NCBI GenBank assembly: GCA_024233935.1
Contig: JACKOY010000010.1
Location: 62,001 to 126,000, forward strand
DNA from: Spirochaetales bacterium
GTDB taxonomy: Bacteria > Spirochaetota > Leptospiria > Leptospirales > Leptonemataceae
DNA: 64,000 nt
Direction of reading: 5' to 3'
Numbering within the stretch: the stretch's first letter is position 1; each line of letters begins with the position of its first letter. Below the pieces are notes generated by a model. That model searched no databases and was not told the origin of the DNA. It worked only from the letters and a program-made list of their open reading frames with translations. Shown here one piece after another: positions 23,741 to 32,731 of this stretch. A program made the position numbers and the translations under genes.

Positions 23741-25579
23741 ATGAGTAGCGCATCTGACCGGGACAGCTCCGAGTTTCACCTTTCCCGCCTGACCATTGGG
23801 ACCAAGCTGATGCTGATCATCAGCGCGATCATCGGTGTTGCACTGATTGCGATGATTGCGATTGCGACCTACTTCTTCAAGAACGACAACACGGTCCGCA
23901 TTCAGGAAACGAACATTGACCTCAATCGGGTTTACGCCCGCAATCTGGAATACACGTTGCAGGCCATTGCCCGGAACGTACGACTGGTCGCCTCGGTAAT
24001 TGACCGCTATCCCAACGCGCGGGGCACTGTAGAAGATCGGGTCTTCGAAAATAACGAGAACCTGATTTTCGTCGGTGTGTATGAAGGCAATCAGCTCGCC
24101 CAGAAAAATCGTATTGTAAATCCAGATTTCTTAATTGAGCACGACCTCGTTACCGGCGACATCGCGGGCCTTACGGCGCGCTACGCCGAACAGTTCCGGA
24201 GATCCCTGGCCGGCCAGATGGTTATCGTGAATGTCAGCCCGGGTTTTCGATTGCCCCTCGTCGGAATGAGTTTTCCGTACGACAGCAATCGCGGAGGCAA
24301 TCGCGTCATCGTTGCTTTCTTTCACATGGATGTAATCCTGGGGCCTTTTCAGACTTCAGGCATTCGCGAAACGTTCATGGTCAGCGATGATGGCACAGTG
24401 GTCGCGCATTCGGACATTTCGATCGTGCTGGAAGGCGCGCGACTGAATCAGCTGGGCATTGTTCAGGCGATGCAGGAAAGCGCCTTCGACAACGGCCAGA
24501 TGAGTTACGAAGATGCCGAGGGAAATCGTTTCCTGGGCGCGTTCCATAAGATCGAGTTCGCCGGACTGGGCATCGTCTCGACGGTGGCCGAAGACAAGGC
24601 GTTCCAGGCCGTTTACCAGATTCAACGGTGGAATAGCTATCTAACGGTGGTCTTCATCTGCCTCGCAATCCTCGGACTCTTTTTCTATTCCCGACAGCTT
24701 ACCAGACCCATCCTCAAACTCGTTCGGGCCGCGCGCCAGATTGAGGTGGGCAACTATGCGGTCGCCGTTGTGCCGGAATATCGCGATGAGATCGGTTTGC
24801 TTACCAATAGCTTCAATCAGATGAGCATTGGTCTGCAGGAGCGCGAGAACCTGAAAGATAGCTTCGGCAAATTCGTGAACCGCGAGATTGCCGAGATGTC
24901 GATGGCCGGCAAACTTTCGCTGGGGGGCGAACGCAAAGAGTGCGCGATTTTCTTCTCTGACATCCGCGGGTTTACTTCCATGTCGGAGAAGCTACGGCCG
25001 GAGGAGGTCGTGGAGTTCTTAAACGAATACTTCACCGAAATGGTTCGTTGCGTAAACGAGAGCGGCGGAGTCGTGGATAAGTTCATCGGGGACGCGATTA
25101 TGGCCACATGGGGCGCCCTGCGTACTACCGGTCACGATACCCAGAGCGCCATCGATGCCGCACTGATGATGCGTCAGGCTCTGATTCGCTTCAACCGTGG
25201 TCGGGGTACCGCGCGCAGGCCGATTATCCATATCGGCGCGGGCATCAATGCCGGGCCGGTAATTGCGGGCCAGATTGGTTCCGAAGAGCGGCTGGAATAC
25301 ACTGTCATCGGAGACGCCGTGAACCTGGCTTCACGGGTTGAGTCGCTGACCAAATCGTATGGTGTCGACATCCTTATTACAGATTTCGCCTACGCCCACG
25401 TGCGCGGCCTGTATAGCGTCGAACGTATGGACGAAGTGCGCGTAAAAGGAAAATCGCAGCCCGTTACAGTGTACGCCGTGCTTGGTCGTCAGGATGACAG
25501 GTCGACTCCGGCCACCATCAAAGACCTGCGCAAAATGATCGGCATCGACTGGAAAAAAGTGGCGAAGGCCAAATCCTGA
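23741..25579 (+). CDS. Adenylate cyclase with periplasmic Cache-like sensor and HAMP
   Basis: 612 residues. TM1 at about 22-46, a periplasmic domain of about 260 residues with the character of a double Cache sensor (TFMVSDDGTVVAHSD, GIVSTVAEDKAF), TM2 at about 303-322, HAMP at about 323-380, and a class III cyclase domain at about 400-595. Metal sites are in FFSDIRGFTS and FIGDAIMATWG. The purine-selecting pair is Lys (VDKFIGD) and Thr (EYTVIGDAVN), the subclass IIIb combination of adenylate cyclases, several of which respond to bicarbonate. GGGGAG stands just ahead of the ATG. FecR and Fn3-like genes follow immediately, so sensing an envelope signal and raising cAMP is likely. Confidence 0.93.
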   Translation: MSSASDRDSSEFHLSRLTIGTKLMLIISAIIGVALIAMIAIATYFFKNDNTVRIQETNIDLNRVYARNLEYTLQAIARNVRLVASVIDRYPNARGTVEDRVFENNENLIFVGVYEGNQLAQKNRIVNPDFLIEHDLVTGDIAGLTARYAEQFRRSLAGQMVIVNVSPGFRLPLVGMSFPYDSNRGGNRVIVAFFHMDVILGPFQTSGIRETFMVSDDGTVVAHSDISIVLEGARLNQLGIVQAMQESAFDNGQMSYEDAEGNRFLGAFHKIEFAGLGIVSTVAEDKAFQAVYQIQRWNSYLTVVFICLAILGLFFYSRQLTRPILKLVRAARQIEVGNYAVAVVPEYRDEIGLLTNSFNQMSIGLQERENLKDSFGKFVNREIAEMSMAGKLSLGGERKECAIFFSDIRGFTSMSEKLRPEEVVEFLNEYFTEMVRCVNESGGVVDKFIGDAIMATWGALRTTGHDTQSAIDAALMMRQALIRFNRGRGTARRPIIHIGAGINAGPVIAGQIGSEERLEYTVIGDAVNLASRVESLTKSYGVDILITDFAYAHVRGLYSVERMDEVRVKGKSQPVTVYAVLGRQDDRSTPATIKDLRKMIGIDWKKVAKAKS

Positions 25580-25580
25580 T

Positions 25581-27284
25581 ATGCGCTTCATTCGTTACCT
25601 GCTCTTCTCGGACTGGCGCGTGCCCACCCTGCTGGGTGTGATCATTGCCATCTTCCTGCTTCTGTTCTACCTGGATTACACCCGCACCGTCGACATCGGG
25701 GATCGGGAAGTCATCGGTTTCATTCGTTACCGAAACAACATTGTGCAGCGACGTTTCTCGGACCAGGTGATCTGGAGCAATCTGCAAAACGAGAGCCCCC
25801 TCACGGACGAAGACACGATTCGGTCTGCCAACCTTTCGGACGCCGAGATCCACCTGAACGACGGTACGGTGATTCGTATTGATGAAAACTCGATGTTCTT
25901 TCTCGACCTTTCCGGCGGACGACCCACGATCAACTTTCAGGGCGGCACGCTGGAGATAGCGCGGGGCACCAACGGAAACGGGGAAGCGAGTGATCTTCTG
26001 ATTCAAACCGCTCAGGGTGAACTCAGTGTGGCCGATTCGGACCTGCGGCTGGAGGCGGGGGAGGCCGGAGTCAATGTCCAGGTCAACCGCGGCGAGGCCC
26101 GCTTCGAAAGCAACGGTGAGACGCACACGGTGGGCCAGTTCGAGCGGGCCCAAATCGATTCTTCTGGAGTCTCCGTACGGGAAGTCAATCTCCGCCTGCG
26201 TTCGCCGGCCCACCAGCAACTGATCGCCGGGACCGGAAACCAGATCCGGGTCGACTTCAGCTGGCAGATTGCGGGCGACTACCGGCCGATTACTTTCGAG
26301 CTCGCACGGCAAAGGTCCTTCTCGCACATCGACCGGAGCTCCACGGTAAACGCCACCGGCACCACGGTGGCCCTGGCTCCCGGAACCTACTTCTGGCGCA
26401 TTCGGGGCCGCAATCAAAGCACCGGGCGCACCGAAGAAAGCGAGATACGCAAACTGATCGTGGCGCAGAATTCGAATCTGGCGCTCGTGGCTCCGGCAAA
26501 CGGGGCCGAAGTGACGTACGTGGAGCAGTCGCCGCCGGTTCATTTCCGATGGACCGCAAGTGATCTGGCGGGTTCCTATACTTTTCGCCTGGCCACCGAT
26601 CCCGCATTGAATACTGTCGTGCGCGAAGAGACCACGAGCACGACTGCACTCGCGGTCAGCAATCTGGCCCCGGGTGTTTACTATTGGCGGGTTACAACTC
26701 GTCCCTCGATTGAAGGTGTAAGCCCCGTCGCGAGTCCGGTTTTTCGTTTTTCGCTCGGCCAGCGTTCGTCCTACGCTCCGCCGGTTGCTCTGCGCCCGGT
26801 TGGAGAAACCTTCGCCCAGCCGGCGATCGCAACAAGTGGTATCGCCTTTGACTGGCAGGGCGCCAGCGAGTTTCAGAGCTTTGATCTTCAGGTGAGCAGC
26901 GATCCCGGTTTTACGGCGATCGTGATCGAAAGAACAGTTTCGAACCGTTCGTCTTATCTCAGTCGGGAAGCGCTGGCCAATGGCACCTATTACTGGCGCG
27001 TGCGTGGTCGCTCCGCCTCGGGCCAGACGAGCGCTTATTCGGCCCCGCGTAGTTTCCAGGTGGCGGGTGGTCCACGGACGGCCCGGGAAGACGCCGATGG
27101 CAGAGATGCGCGTGAGGGAACCGACCAGCAGGACGCCGATCGCGGTGATACGACTCGAGATACTACCCGGGACCAGCGTGACCAGAATCGCACGGACCAG
27201 CAGAGAGACGACCGGGTGCCGTTGGAAGAAGTGCGACCGGATGACATTGAATTTATTTCGCCCGAGGAGATTTACAAGCCGTGA
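25581..27284 (+). CDS. FecR-domain protein with Fn3-like repeats and charged tail
   Basis: 567 residues. One membrane anchor at about 13-31 with a short cytoplasmic N-terminus, then a FecR-type beta domain (about 75-190; SDAEIHLNDGTVIRIDENSMF), then three to four Fn3-like units with repeated GTYFWRIRGR / GVYYWRVTTR / GTYYWRVRGR strands (about 215-495). The tail (about 496-545) is rich in Asp, Arg, Thr and Gln and probably disordered. FecR-like proteins pass periplasmic signals, often to anti-sigma factors, but no sigma gene is adjacent. Starts 1 base after the cyclase stop, so it is probably the cyclase's periplasmic partner or a co-regulated surface scaffold. Confidence 0.9.
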   Translation: MRFIRYLLFSDWRVPTLLGVIIAIFLLLFYLDYTRTVDIGDREVIGFIRYRNNIVQRRFSDQVIWSNLQNESPLTDEDTIRSANLSDAEIHLNDGTVIRIDENSMFFLDLSGGRPTINFQGGTLEIARGTNGNGEASDLLIQTAQGELSVADSDLRLEAGEAGVNVQVNRGEARFESNGETHTVGQFERAQIDSSGVSVREVNLRLRSPAHQQLIAGTGNQIRVDFSWQIAGDYRPITFELARQRSFSHIDRSSTVNATGTTVALAPGTYFWRIRGRNQSTGRTEESEIRKLIVAQNSNLALVAPANGAEVTYVEQSPPVHFRWTASDLAGSYTFRLATDPALNTVVREETTSTTALAVSNLAPGVYYWRVTTRPSIEGVSPVASPVFRFSLGQRSSYAPPVALRPVGETFAQPAIATSGIAFDWQGASEFQSFDLQVSSDPGFTAIVIERTVSNRSSYLSREALANGTYYWRVRGRSASGQTSAYSAPRSFQVAGGPRTAREDADGRDAREGTDQQDADRGDTTRDTTRDQRDQNRTDQQRDDRVPLEEVRPDDIEFISPEEIYKP

Positions 27285-28252
27285 GTCGAAAAACCGCGCG
27301 CATCGGGCTTGCGCTGATTGTCCTGGTGTTTCTTGCGGTGGTCGCGCTCTTTGCGCAACCCGAAGGGGACGATTACGTCATCTGGAGGCCGATCGCGGGC
27401 GCCGCCGCGTATCGCATTCAGATCCGAAATCAGGATGGCGAGATTGTTACCGACCAGCGCGTGGCCGATCCCTGGCATCGCGTTGTCGCCGGTTACGGCA
27501 GTTATGAGGTGCGCGTGGCGCCTTTGAACGCCGCCGGCGAGGTCGCGGTTTGGTCGCGCTGGAGACCGCTGCGGGTTATCCAGGTGCGCGAACCGGGTCT
27601 GGACACATCGGGCGGCCCGGTCGTCGTGGCCCGAACCGGCGGCCGCCAGCAGATTGCGGTGCGGGGCACGAACTTTCTGCCTGCGACGCGGGTTCGCATT
27701 GAAAACGAACGCGATCAGATTCCTGTTACCGGTACCCGCGCTTCAGAAGACGGACGGCAACTCGTAATTGAGGCCGACCTTTCGAATGCGCCGGTCGGCA
27801 ATTACGATCTGGTCGTAGAAAATCCGTACGAGCGGCGGCGCGTGGAGCGCAACTTCATTGTTGTACGTTCCGGGGAGTCGGCCGGTACCCACTTCAATGA
27901 CAGCCTCGATGAGTATCGTCGTTACATAGCTTCCCTCGACCGTTGTGGCCCCTACGCTTCTCCGGACCCTATCGTGAGCAACTGCCATCCCGGATTTGCG
28001 ACGCTGAATCTGCGTGACCCGGACGGCCGTAATCTCTATTACTTTCTGAAACTTGAGGCGCGTAACGTGTACGATCGCCAGCGTGGTTACGATTATTTCT
28101 CCGAGCATTGCGCGCCCGCCTTTAGACCGGCGCGCGAACTCATCGGGCAGCGTCTGGAGCAGAATCCGCGGGACTACACCCCTCGCGAGCGCGAGCGTAT
28201 GCGGGGAATGCTGGATCAAATGGCGAACTGTCGCGCGCCGCATTCGCATTAA
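27281..28252 (+). CDS. Secreted Fn3/IPT-like protein of the cyclase-FecR operon
   Basis: 323 residues from a GTG that overlaps the FecR stop by 4 bases (GTGA). Signal peptide or anchor at 7-25 (IGLALIVLVFLAVVALFA), an Fn3-like domain at 30-95 (DYVIWRPIAGAAAYRIQIR), an IPT/TIG-like domain at about 115-195 (IAVRGTNFLPATRVRIEN, PVGNYDLVVENPY), then a Cys-containing helical C-terminal part (about 205-323) that I do not recognise. The domain style matches the preceding FecR protein, suggesting they interact in the periplasm. Confidence 0.82.
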   Translation: MSRKTARIGLALIVLVFLAVVALFAQPEGDDYVIWRPIAGAAAYRIQIRNQDGEIVTDQRVADPWHRVVAGYGSYEVRVAPLNAAGEVAVWSRWRPLRVIQVREPGLDTSGGPVVVARTGGRQQIAVRGTNFLPATRVRIENERDQIPVTGTRASEDGRQLVIEADLSNAPVGNYDLVVENPYERRRVERNFIVVRSGESAGTHFNDSLDEYRRYIASLDRCGPYASPDPIVSNCHPGFATLNLRDPDGRNLYYFLKLEARNVYDRQRGYDYFSEHCAPAFRPARELIGQRLEQNPRDYTPRERERMRGMLDQMANCRAPHSH

Positions 28253-28275
28253 GCTGCAGTCCGTGCGAGAAAACC

Positions 28276-29718
28276 TTGGCCGATACTGAGACGTTTTCTG
28301 GAACTGCGGACGCCGACGGTCGCCACCGTCTGCGACGCTGGCAGTTCGGAACGGCTGGCATTCTGACCGCCGGTTACGGCGCTTTTTATCTTTGCCGCAT
28401 GAATCTGTCCGTGGCCGGCGCCATGCCGGGATTTACACCGGGCATAATCTCGGAGTATGAATTCGGGCTTCTGGGAACGGTAGGCACGTTGGTCTATGCC
28501 TTCGGTAAACTTCTGAACGGTCTGACCGCGGACTTCCTTGGCGGTCGTCGACTCTTTCTGATTGGCCTTTTCGGCGCCGCCGGTTTAACGGTCGGCGCCA
28601 CTCTCGATCCGCGCGTGGGGGTGGTTCTGGTCGCCCTGGCTATGGTCATTTTCGGCGCCTACGTTGGTGGCGCGATGCTCGTTGTCGGTCTGGTTCTGGC
28701 GTGCGGCTTTGCGTTCTGGTTCTGGCCCGGTTCCATCTTCCTTTCGCTGCTCGCATTCTGGATGGCGACCAGGTACGTGCAATCCGGCGGCTGGCCCGCA
28801 CTCGTCAAGGTTTCCTCGCACTGGTTCGATTACCACTGGCACGGAAGCGTTATGGGCGTGATTTCCCTTTCGTATCTGGTGGGTGACTTTCTTGCGAAAG
28901 CCTATCTGGGATTCTTCGCGGACAACTCCGACTGGCGCACGATCTATTACCTGGCAGCAGGCGCGACCGTGCTTTTTGCGCTGGTGCCGCTTTTTCTTTT
29001 GCGTGAAAAGCCGGTGGACCTGGCATTGCCCGAACCGCTGGCGAATCCGGAGAACCTTTACGGCGAAGAGGGTAATGTGGATCGTCCGGCGGGCTTCTTT
29101 GATATTCTGGGCCCCTTCCTGCGTAGCCTGGCGTTCTGGATGGTGCTTTTGATGTCGTTCGGTTTGACCTTTATTCGAGAGACGCTCAACTACTGGCTGC
29201 CGCATCTGTTACGCGAAGTCTCCGGAAGTCCGGGGCGCGCAATCCTGGGCGCCGCGGTATTTCCGTTCGGCGGGGCGATATCGGTGCTTGCGGCGGGTTA
29301 TCTCAGTGATGTGGTCGCCGGCGGGAATCGGGCGCGCATCATTTTGCCGGGACTTGTGCTGGCGACGTTCTCGATGATGGGCCTGGCCTTTTTCGGGGAG
29401 CGGCAAAGTTACTGGGTGGTGGTGACTCTGGTCGGCCTCTCCGCCGTATTTTTAATCGGCCCCTACAGTTTTCTGGCCGGCGTGATCGCCCTGGACCTCG
29501 GCGGTAAGCACGGCAGTTCCACTGCTTCCGGAATCATCGATAGCGTGGGTTATGCGGGCGGTTCGGTGGCCGGTATCGGCATCGCGGCTTTGCTCGATAT
29601 TGGCGAAAACGGACAGCAGATGGTGTTTCGGGCCCTTTTCGGAGCGGCTCTGGTAAGCGCCCTGGCCGCCGCAGTCTACCTGTGGCGCATGGGCGGCGTG
29701 CGTCGCGAAAGCGCGTGA
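28276..29718 (+). CDS. MFS transporter, OPA (GlpT/UhpT-like) family
   Basis: 480 residues with about 12 hydrophobic helices. The motif GYGAFYLCRMNLSVAGAMPGF near 35-56 and HWFDYHWHGSVMGVISLSYLVGDF near 190 fit the organophosphate:phosphate antiporter branch of the MFS (glycerol-3-phosphate or sugar-phosphate uptake). Start is a TTG at 28276; the next in-frame ATG would remove the first helix. Lies 23 bases behind the Fn3/IPT gene, so it may be cotranscribed with the cyclase operon. The substrate cannot be inferred. Confidence 0.87.
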   Translation: MADTETFSGTADADGRHRLRRWQFGTAGILTAGYGAFYLCRMNLSVAGAMPGFTPGIISEYEFGLLGTVGTLVYAFGKLLNGLTADFLGGRRLFLIGLFGAAGLTVGATLDPRVGVVLVALAMVIFGAYVGGAMLVVGLVLACGFAFWFWPGSIFLSLLAFWMATRYVQSGGWPALVKVSSHWFDYHWHGSVMGVISLSYLVGDFLAKAYLGFFADNSDWRTIYYLAAGATVLFALVPLFLLREKPVDLALPEPLANPENLYGEEGNVDRPAGFFDILGPFLRSLAFWMVLLMSFGLTFIRETLNYWLPHLLREVSGSPGRAILGAAVFPFGGAISVLAAGYLSDVVAGGNRARIILPGLVLATFSMMGLAFFGERQSYWVVVTLVGLSAVFLIGPYSFLAGVIALDLGGKHGSSTASGIIDSVGYAGGSVAGIGIAALLDIGENGQQMVFRALFGAALVSALAAAVYLWRMGGVRRESA

Positions 29719-29745
29719 ACTTTCCCAATTGACAACGCGTCGAAA

Positions 29746-30357
29746 GTGCGTTTCCCTCTGGCTATGTTGCGAAGTACACCTGTGTTAGTTCCGATCTTTG
29801 CGTTCGCCCTGGTCGGCGCCGATCTGGCGGCGACCGAGACAGTGCGCGCTTCTGTGGGGCTCGAGATTCGTTCCGGCGCCGAAAGCGTTCGGGCTCGACG
29901 AAACAACCAGGTTCGTCTGCCCTCCGGAGTGCGCCTGCATGTTGTGCCCGAGTCCGGCGCCCGTGTCTACCTGGTCTACTCCACTGCGACCGAAGTGAAC
30001 GTGCTGGCCCGGACAGCGGTCGGAGCTTCCGCGTACTTTTCGTTTCCATCGTCGTCGGCGGCCGCAACGGCCGAGTATTTTGCCCTGCCCGAAGTCGGAC
30101 CGGTGGAGTTGACCGTGATTGTGAGCGAAGAGCCCGTGAGCGCCCTCGAAGGCCAGCTCAGCCGGCAGAGCTGGGGCGCGGTGCGCGAACAGTTGATTCG
30201 TTCGAGCGCCCCTCCGGTATCCGAGACCGGGGAGAATCCCACGTCGATCGCGGCCAACCTGCGTTCCCTGCCACCGGCGAACAGCGGTCGATTCATGCTC
30301 CGATACACCGGTCACGGCCTGATTGTGCGTACCTACGCGTTCCATGTTTCGCGATAA
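29746..30357 (+). CDS. Secreted DUF4384-like protein
   Basis: 203 residues from a GTG at 29746; ATG 29764 is an alternative. Signal peptide in the first 30 residues. The body has beta-strand segments with ARVYLVYSTATEVNVLART, AEYFALPEVGPVELTVIVSEEP and a late NLRSLPP, similar in layout to DUF4384-type periplasmic domains often found beside kinases and CHASE2 proteins; the match is by eye. The gene end overlaps the CHASE2-SpoIIE start by 14 bases, so they are coupled and probably functionally linked. Confidence 0.72.
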   Translation: MRFPLAMLRSTPVLVPIFAFALVGADLAATETVRASVGLEIRSGAESVRARRNNQVRLPSGVRLHVVPESGARVYLVYSTATEVNVLARTAVGASAYFSFPSSSAAATAEYFALPEVGPVELTVIVSEEPVSALEGQLSRQSWGAVREQLIRSSAPPVSETGENPTSIAANLRSLPPANSGRFMLRYTGHGLIVRTYAFHVSR

Positions 30358-32344
30358 GGCCGATCTCTGGCTAATTCTCCCGGTGAGCGTCGCTTTGAGC
30401 GCGCTCACCGGTTTCTGGGTGTTCTGGTTTGGCGCGCCGGTTTTTGATAACCTAATGCGCGATCAGATACACCGTCAGGTGGCCCGACGTGATCTGGGCA
30501 TACAGGCGGGCCCCGATATTGTTTATGTGACCGTAAACGACGACACTTACGAACATTTCCACGAAAGCTATCTGAATCGGCGGCGACTGGCAGAGGTAAA
30601 CCGGGTGCTGGCCGGACTGGACGTCCGGGCGATCGCCTACGACATGATCTTTGCGCGGCCCGCGGCGCCGGAAGAAGATCGGGACTTTGCAGACTCCCTC
30701 CGCGAAGACGCTGACGTCTACCTGCCGGTGGCCTACGAACTGGAAGAAGAACCGGTCGGATTTCCGCGCGCTCTGCGGACCTTTGCATCCCTGGAACGCT
30801 TTCAAGAACACGCGCGCGGTAGCGGACACGTAAGCGCCCCGGCCGACGATGATGGAATTTTTCGTCATCTGTTTCTGTTCGTGCGTGATGGCGATGCTCT
30901 TGTGCCCGCATTGCCCCTGCGTGTCTATCTGGACCTGCGCTCGCTGACTCTGGCGGATCTGGACGTCAAGCCGGGTCGCTTTGTGCGTTTTCCCGCTTCC
31001 GACGGTCAGCCACAATTGCGCATACCGATCGACGCCCAGGGCCGCGTTTACATTCCGTACGTGCATCGCTGGAAAAGAGACTTTGCCAAGGTGCCGCTAC
31101 ACAGTCTTCTGGAACTGGCCACCGACGAGTTCATGCATGGCAACCTCGTGGATCAATTCGAAGGACGCGTGGTTCTGGTCGGAGACGTGGCCACCGGCAT
31201 TGCGGATATGGGCGCCACGCCGCTGGAAAACGACGTGCCGCTCGTTGCAATTCACGCGGCTTTGCTGAACGCAATGCTCACGAATTCCTTTTATCGTCCG
31301 CGTTCTGTTGTCTACATGGTGATTCTACACATTTGTCTAACGGGCTTGCTGGCCATCGCAGCCAGCCTGCGGCGCTTGCATTTCATATACATCGTTGGTC
31401 CGGTGCTTCTGGTCTTGATTCCGATCTATACCGCCCTCGAATTCATCTACGCCCAGCGCCTTGTTCCGGGGGGCAGCCTCTTTTTCTCGGTCGGGGCAAT
31501 GCACCTGTCCCTTCTGGGCCTCATTCAGTATCGATTGGGCCAGGAAAAACGCAGGGCCGACCGCGAAAACGAACGCTTCCGGCACGAGTTGCACATTGCC
31601 TACGAGATTCAGCAGGGCATTATACCGCAGACTCTTCCATCCATCCCCGGCATGGACACGGCGGCTTTGAGCATGCCTGCCCGCACCGTGGGGGGTGACT
31701 TCTACGATGTGTTGCCTTTCGGCGAACGTTTTGTTTTTGTGCTCGGCGACGTCACCGGAAAGGGAGTCCCGGCGGCACTTTACATGAGCGGCGTGGCAAC
31801 CAGTTTTCGCGCGATTCTCCGGGCGAGTGATCCGCACGGCGAGGGCGCTCTTCTCAAAGCCGTGCTGACTCTGAACGATGTTCTTCTTTTGCAATCGCGG
31901 GCCACAGAACGTTCGTACTTTGTAACGGTTTGCTTTGTGCTTTGTGATCCGCGCACCGGCGATCTGGAGATTCTGCGCAGCGGTCATGAGCCGCCGCTTC
32001 TGATCCACAGTTCCGGCCAGGTGGACGAGTTCGGTCCCCCGGGTTTTGTTCTCGGCGTTCTGGATAGCGAGCGGATTGCGAAGATGACCCGTTTGGAGCC
32101 GGCCCATCTGGAAGAGGGCGACAGCCTGGTCCTGTACTCCGATGGCGTCACCGAAGCGAGCACGCCGGAACGCGAACTCTTTGGCCGGGATCGCTTGAAA
32201 GCGCTGCTGGCCACAGCGGCGGAGCTGCGGCCCGATGCTGTGCTCAAGGAGATTATCCAGGCGGCCGGGGCCTTCAGCGCGGGCGGCCCGGAAACCGACG
32301 ATCTGACGGTGCTGGTGCTGCAGCGGTGTTCTCCGGCCCGCTGA
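30344..32344 (+). CDS. CHASE2-sensor SpoIIE-type PP2C phosphatase
   Basis: 666 residues from ATG 30344. TM1 at about 10-30; an extracytoplasmic CHASE2 sensor at about 35-320 with typical motifs (DIVYVTVNDDTYE, GVRAIAYDMIF-like LDVRAIAYDMIF, FEGRVVLVGD); three membrane helices at about 322-400; and a SpoIIE phosphatase domain at about 425-662 with VGGDFYDV, LGDVTGKG, YSDGVTEAS and ETDDLTVLVL all intact. Predicted to convert a periplasmic signal into dephosphorylation of a STAS protein; a STAS gene lies about 390 bases downstream in the same run (32732). A secreted partner overlaps its 5' end. Confidence 0.92.
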   Translation: MFRDKADLWLILPVSVALSALTGFWVFWFGAPVFDNLMRDQIHRQVARRDLGIQAGPDIVYVTVNDDTYEHFHESYLNRRRLAEVNRVLAGLDVRAIAYDMIFARPAAPEEDRDFADSLREDADVYLPVAYELEEEPVGFPRALRTFASLERFQEHARGSGHVSAPADDDGIFRHLFLFVRDGDALVPALPLRVYLDLRSLTLADLDVKPGRFVRFPASDGQPQLRIPIDAQGRVYIPYVHRWKRDFAKVPLHSLLELATDEFMHGNLVDQFEGRVVLVGDVATGIADMGATPLENDVPLVAIHAALLNAMLTNSFYRPRSVVYMVILHICLTGLLAIAASLRRLHFIYIVGPVLLVLIPIYTALEFIYAQRLVPGGSLFFSVGAMHLSLLGLIQYRLGQEKRRADRENERFRHELHIAYEIQQGIIPQTLPSIPGMDTAALSMPARTVGGDFYDVLPFGERFVFVLGDVTGKGVPAALYMSGVATSFRAILRASDPHGEGALLKAVLTLNDVLLLQSRATERSYFVTVCFVLCDPRTGDLEILRSGHEPPLLIHSSGQVDEFGPPGFVLGVLDSERIAKMTRLEPAHLEEGDSLVLYSDGVTEASTPERELFGRDRLKALLATAAELRPDAVLKEIIQAAGAFSAGGPETDDLTVLVLQRCSPAR

Positions 32345-32354
32345 TCACCACTCC

Positions 32355-32394
32355 GGCGAAGGCGATCGGGACGGAGGGATTTTTCGCTTTCGCC
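32355..32394 (+). promoter_or_regulatory. Long hairpin between phosphatase and csoR
   Basis: Inverted repeat with 11-base arms (32355-32365 and 32384-32394), ten Watson-Crick pairs and one G-U, with an 18-base loop. It is followed by TAAAAATGG rather than a T-run, so it is not a standard terminator of the plus-strand transcript. It could slow or process the transcript between the phosphatase and the csoR-STAS-MORN genes. Confidence 0.4.
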
Positions 32395-32425
32395 TAAAAA
32401 TGGTCGACAATCAGGACTCAAGCGG

Positions 32426-32441
32426 TACACCCCAGGGTATA
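32426..32441 (+). promoter_or_regulatory. Candidate CsoR operator
   Basis: Inverted repeat TACACCC-CA-GGGTATA, six of seven base pairs matching, 14 bases before the csoR ATG. CsoR-family repressors bind C/G-tract inverted repeats flanked by TA, and autoregulation is usual. No clear -10/-35 pair was identified around it. Confidence 0.45.
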
Positions 32442-32455
32442 TTGGGCAGGTCCGC

Positions 32456-32713
32456 ATGGCGACCAGAGAACTGGTACACAGACTGAACCGCATCATCGGT
32501 CAGATAGAGGCCATCAAACGCAGCCTTGAAGGCGGTGACTCCGCCGATTGCGTTAAGAACATCCAGTTGCTCAAGGCCGTAAACAATGCCCTGAAGAAGT
32601 TCGGGGAGGCTTACGTGTCGGATCATATGACGCGGTGCCTCGAGGAAGGCTCTTCCCGGAAAGAGCTGGAAAAAAACCTGAAGGACGTGATCAATTCGGC
32701 ATTCAGCCTGTAA
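32456..32713 (+). CDS. csoR: CsoR/RcnR/FrmR-family metal-responsive repressor
   Basis: 85 residues, the usual length for this all-helical DNA-binding family without HTH. HRLNRIIGQIEAIKR at 8-22 is the family signature. Sensor residues are C32, H57 and C61, with exactly the spacing (25 and 4) of the Cu(I)-binding C-H-C site of CsoR. FrmR lacks the last Cys and RcnR uses a different N-terminal His set. Copper or a persulfide-type signal is therefore more likely than formaldehyde or nickel. There is no copper pump or chaperone gene beside it; the neighbours are a CHASE2 phosphatase and a STAS protein. A candidate operator lies just upstream. Confidence 0.88.
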   Translation: MATRELVHRLNRIIGQIEAIKRSLEGGDSADCVKNIQLLKAVNNALKKFGEAYVSDHMTRCLEEGSSRKELEKNLKDVINSAFSL

Positions 32714-32731
32714 TAGGCTTCGGGAGACACG

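Noticed and set aside
29729..29734. TTGACA as a -35 box before the DUF4384-like gene
   Set aside because: No matching -10 hexamer at correct spacing, and the expected -10 would fall inside the likely coding start.
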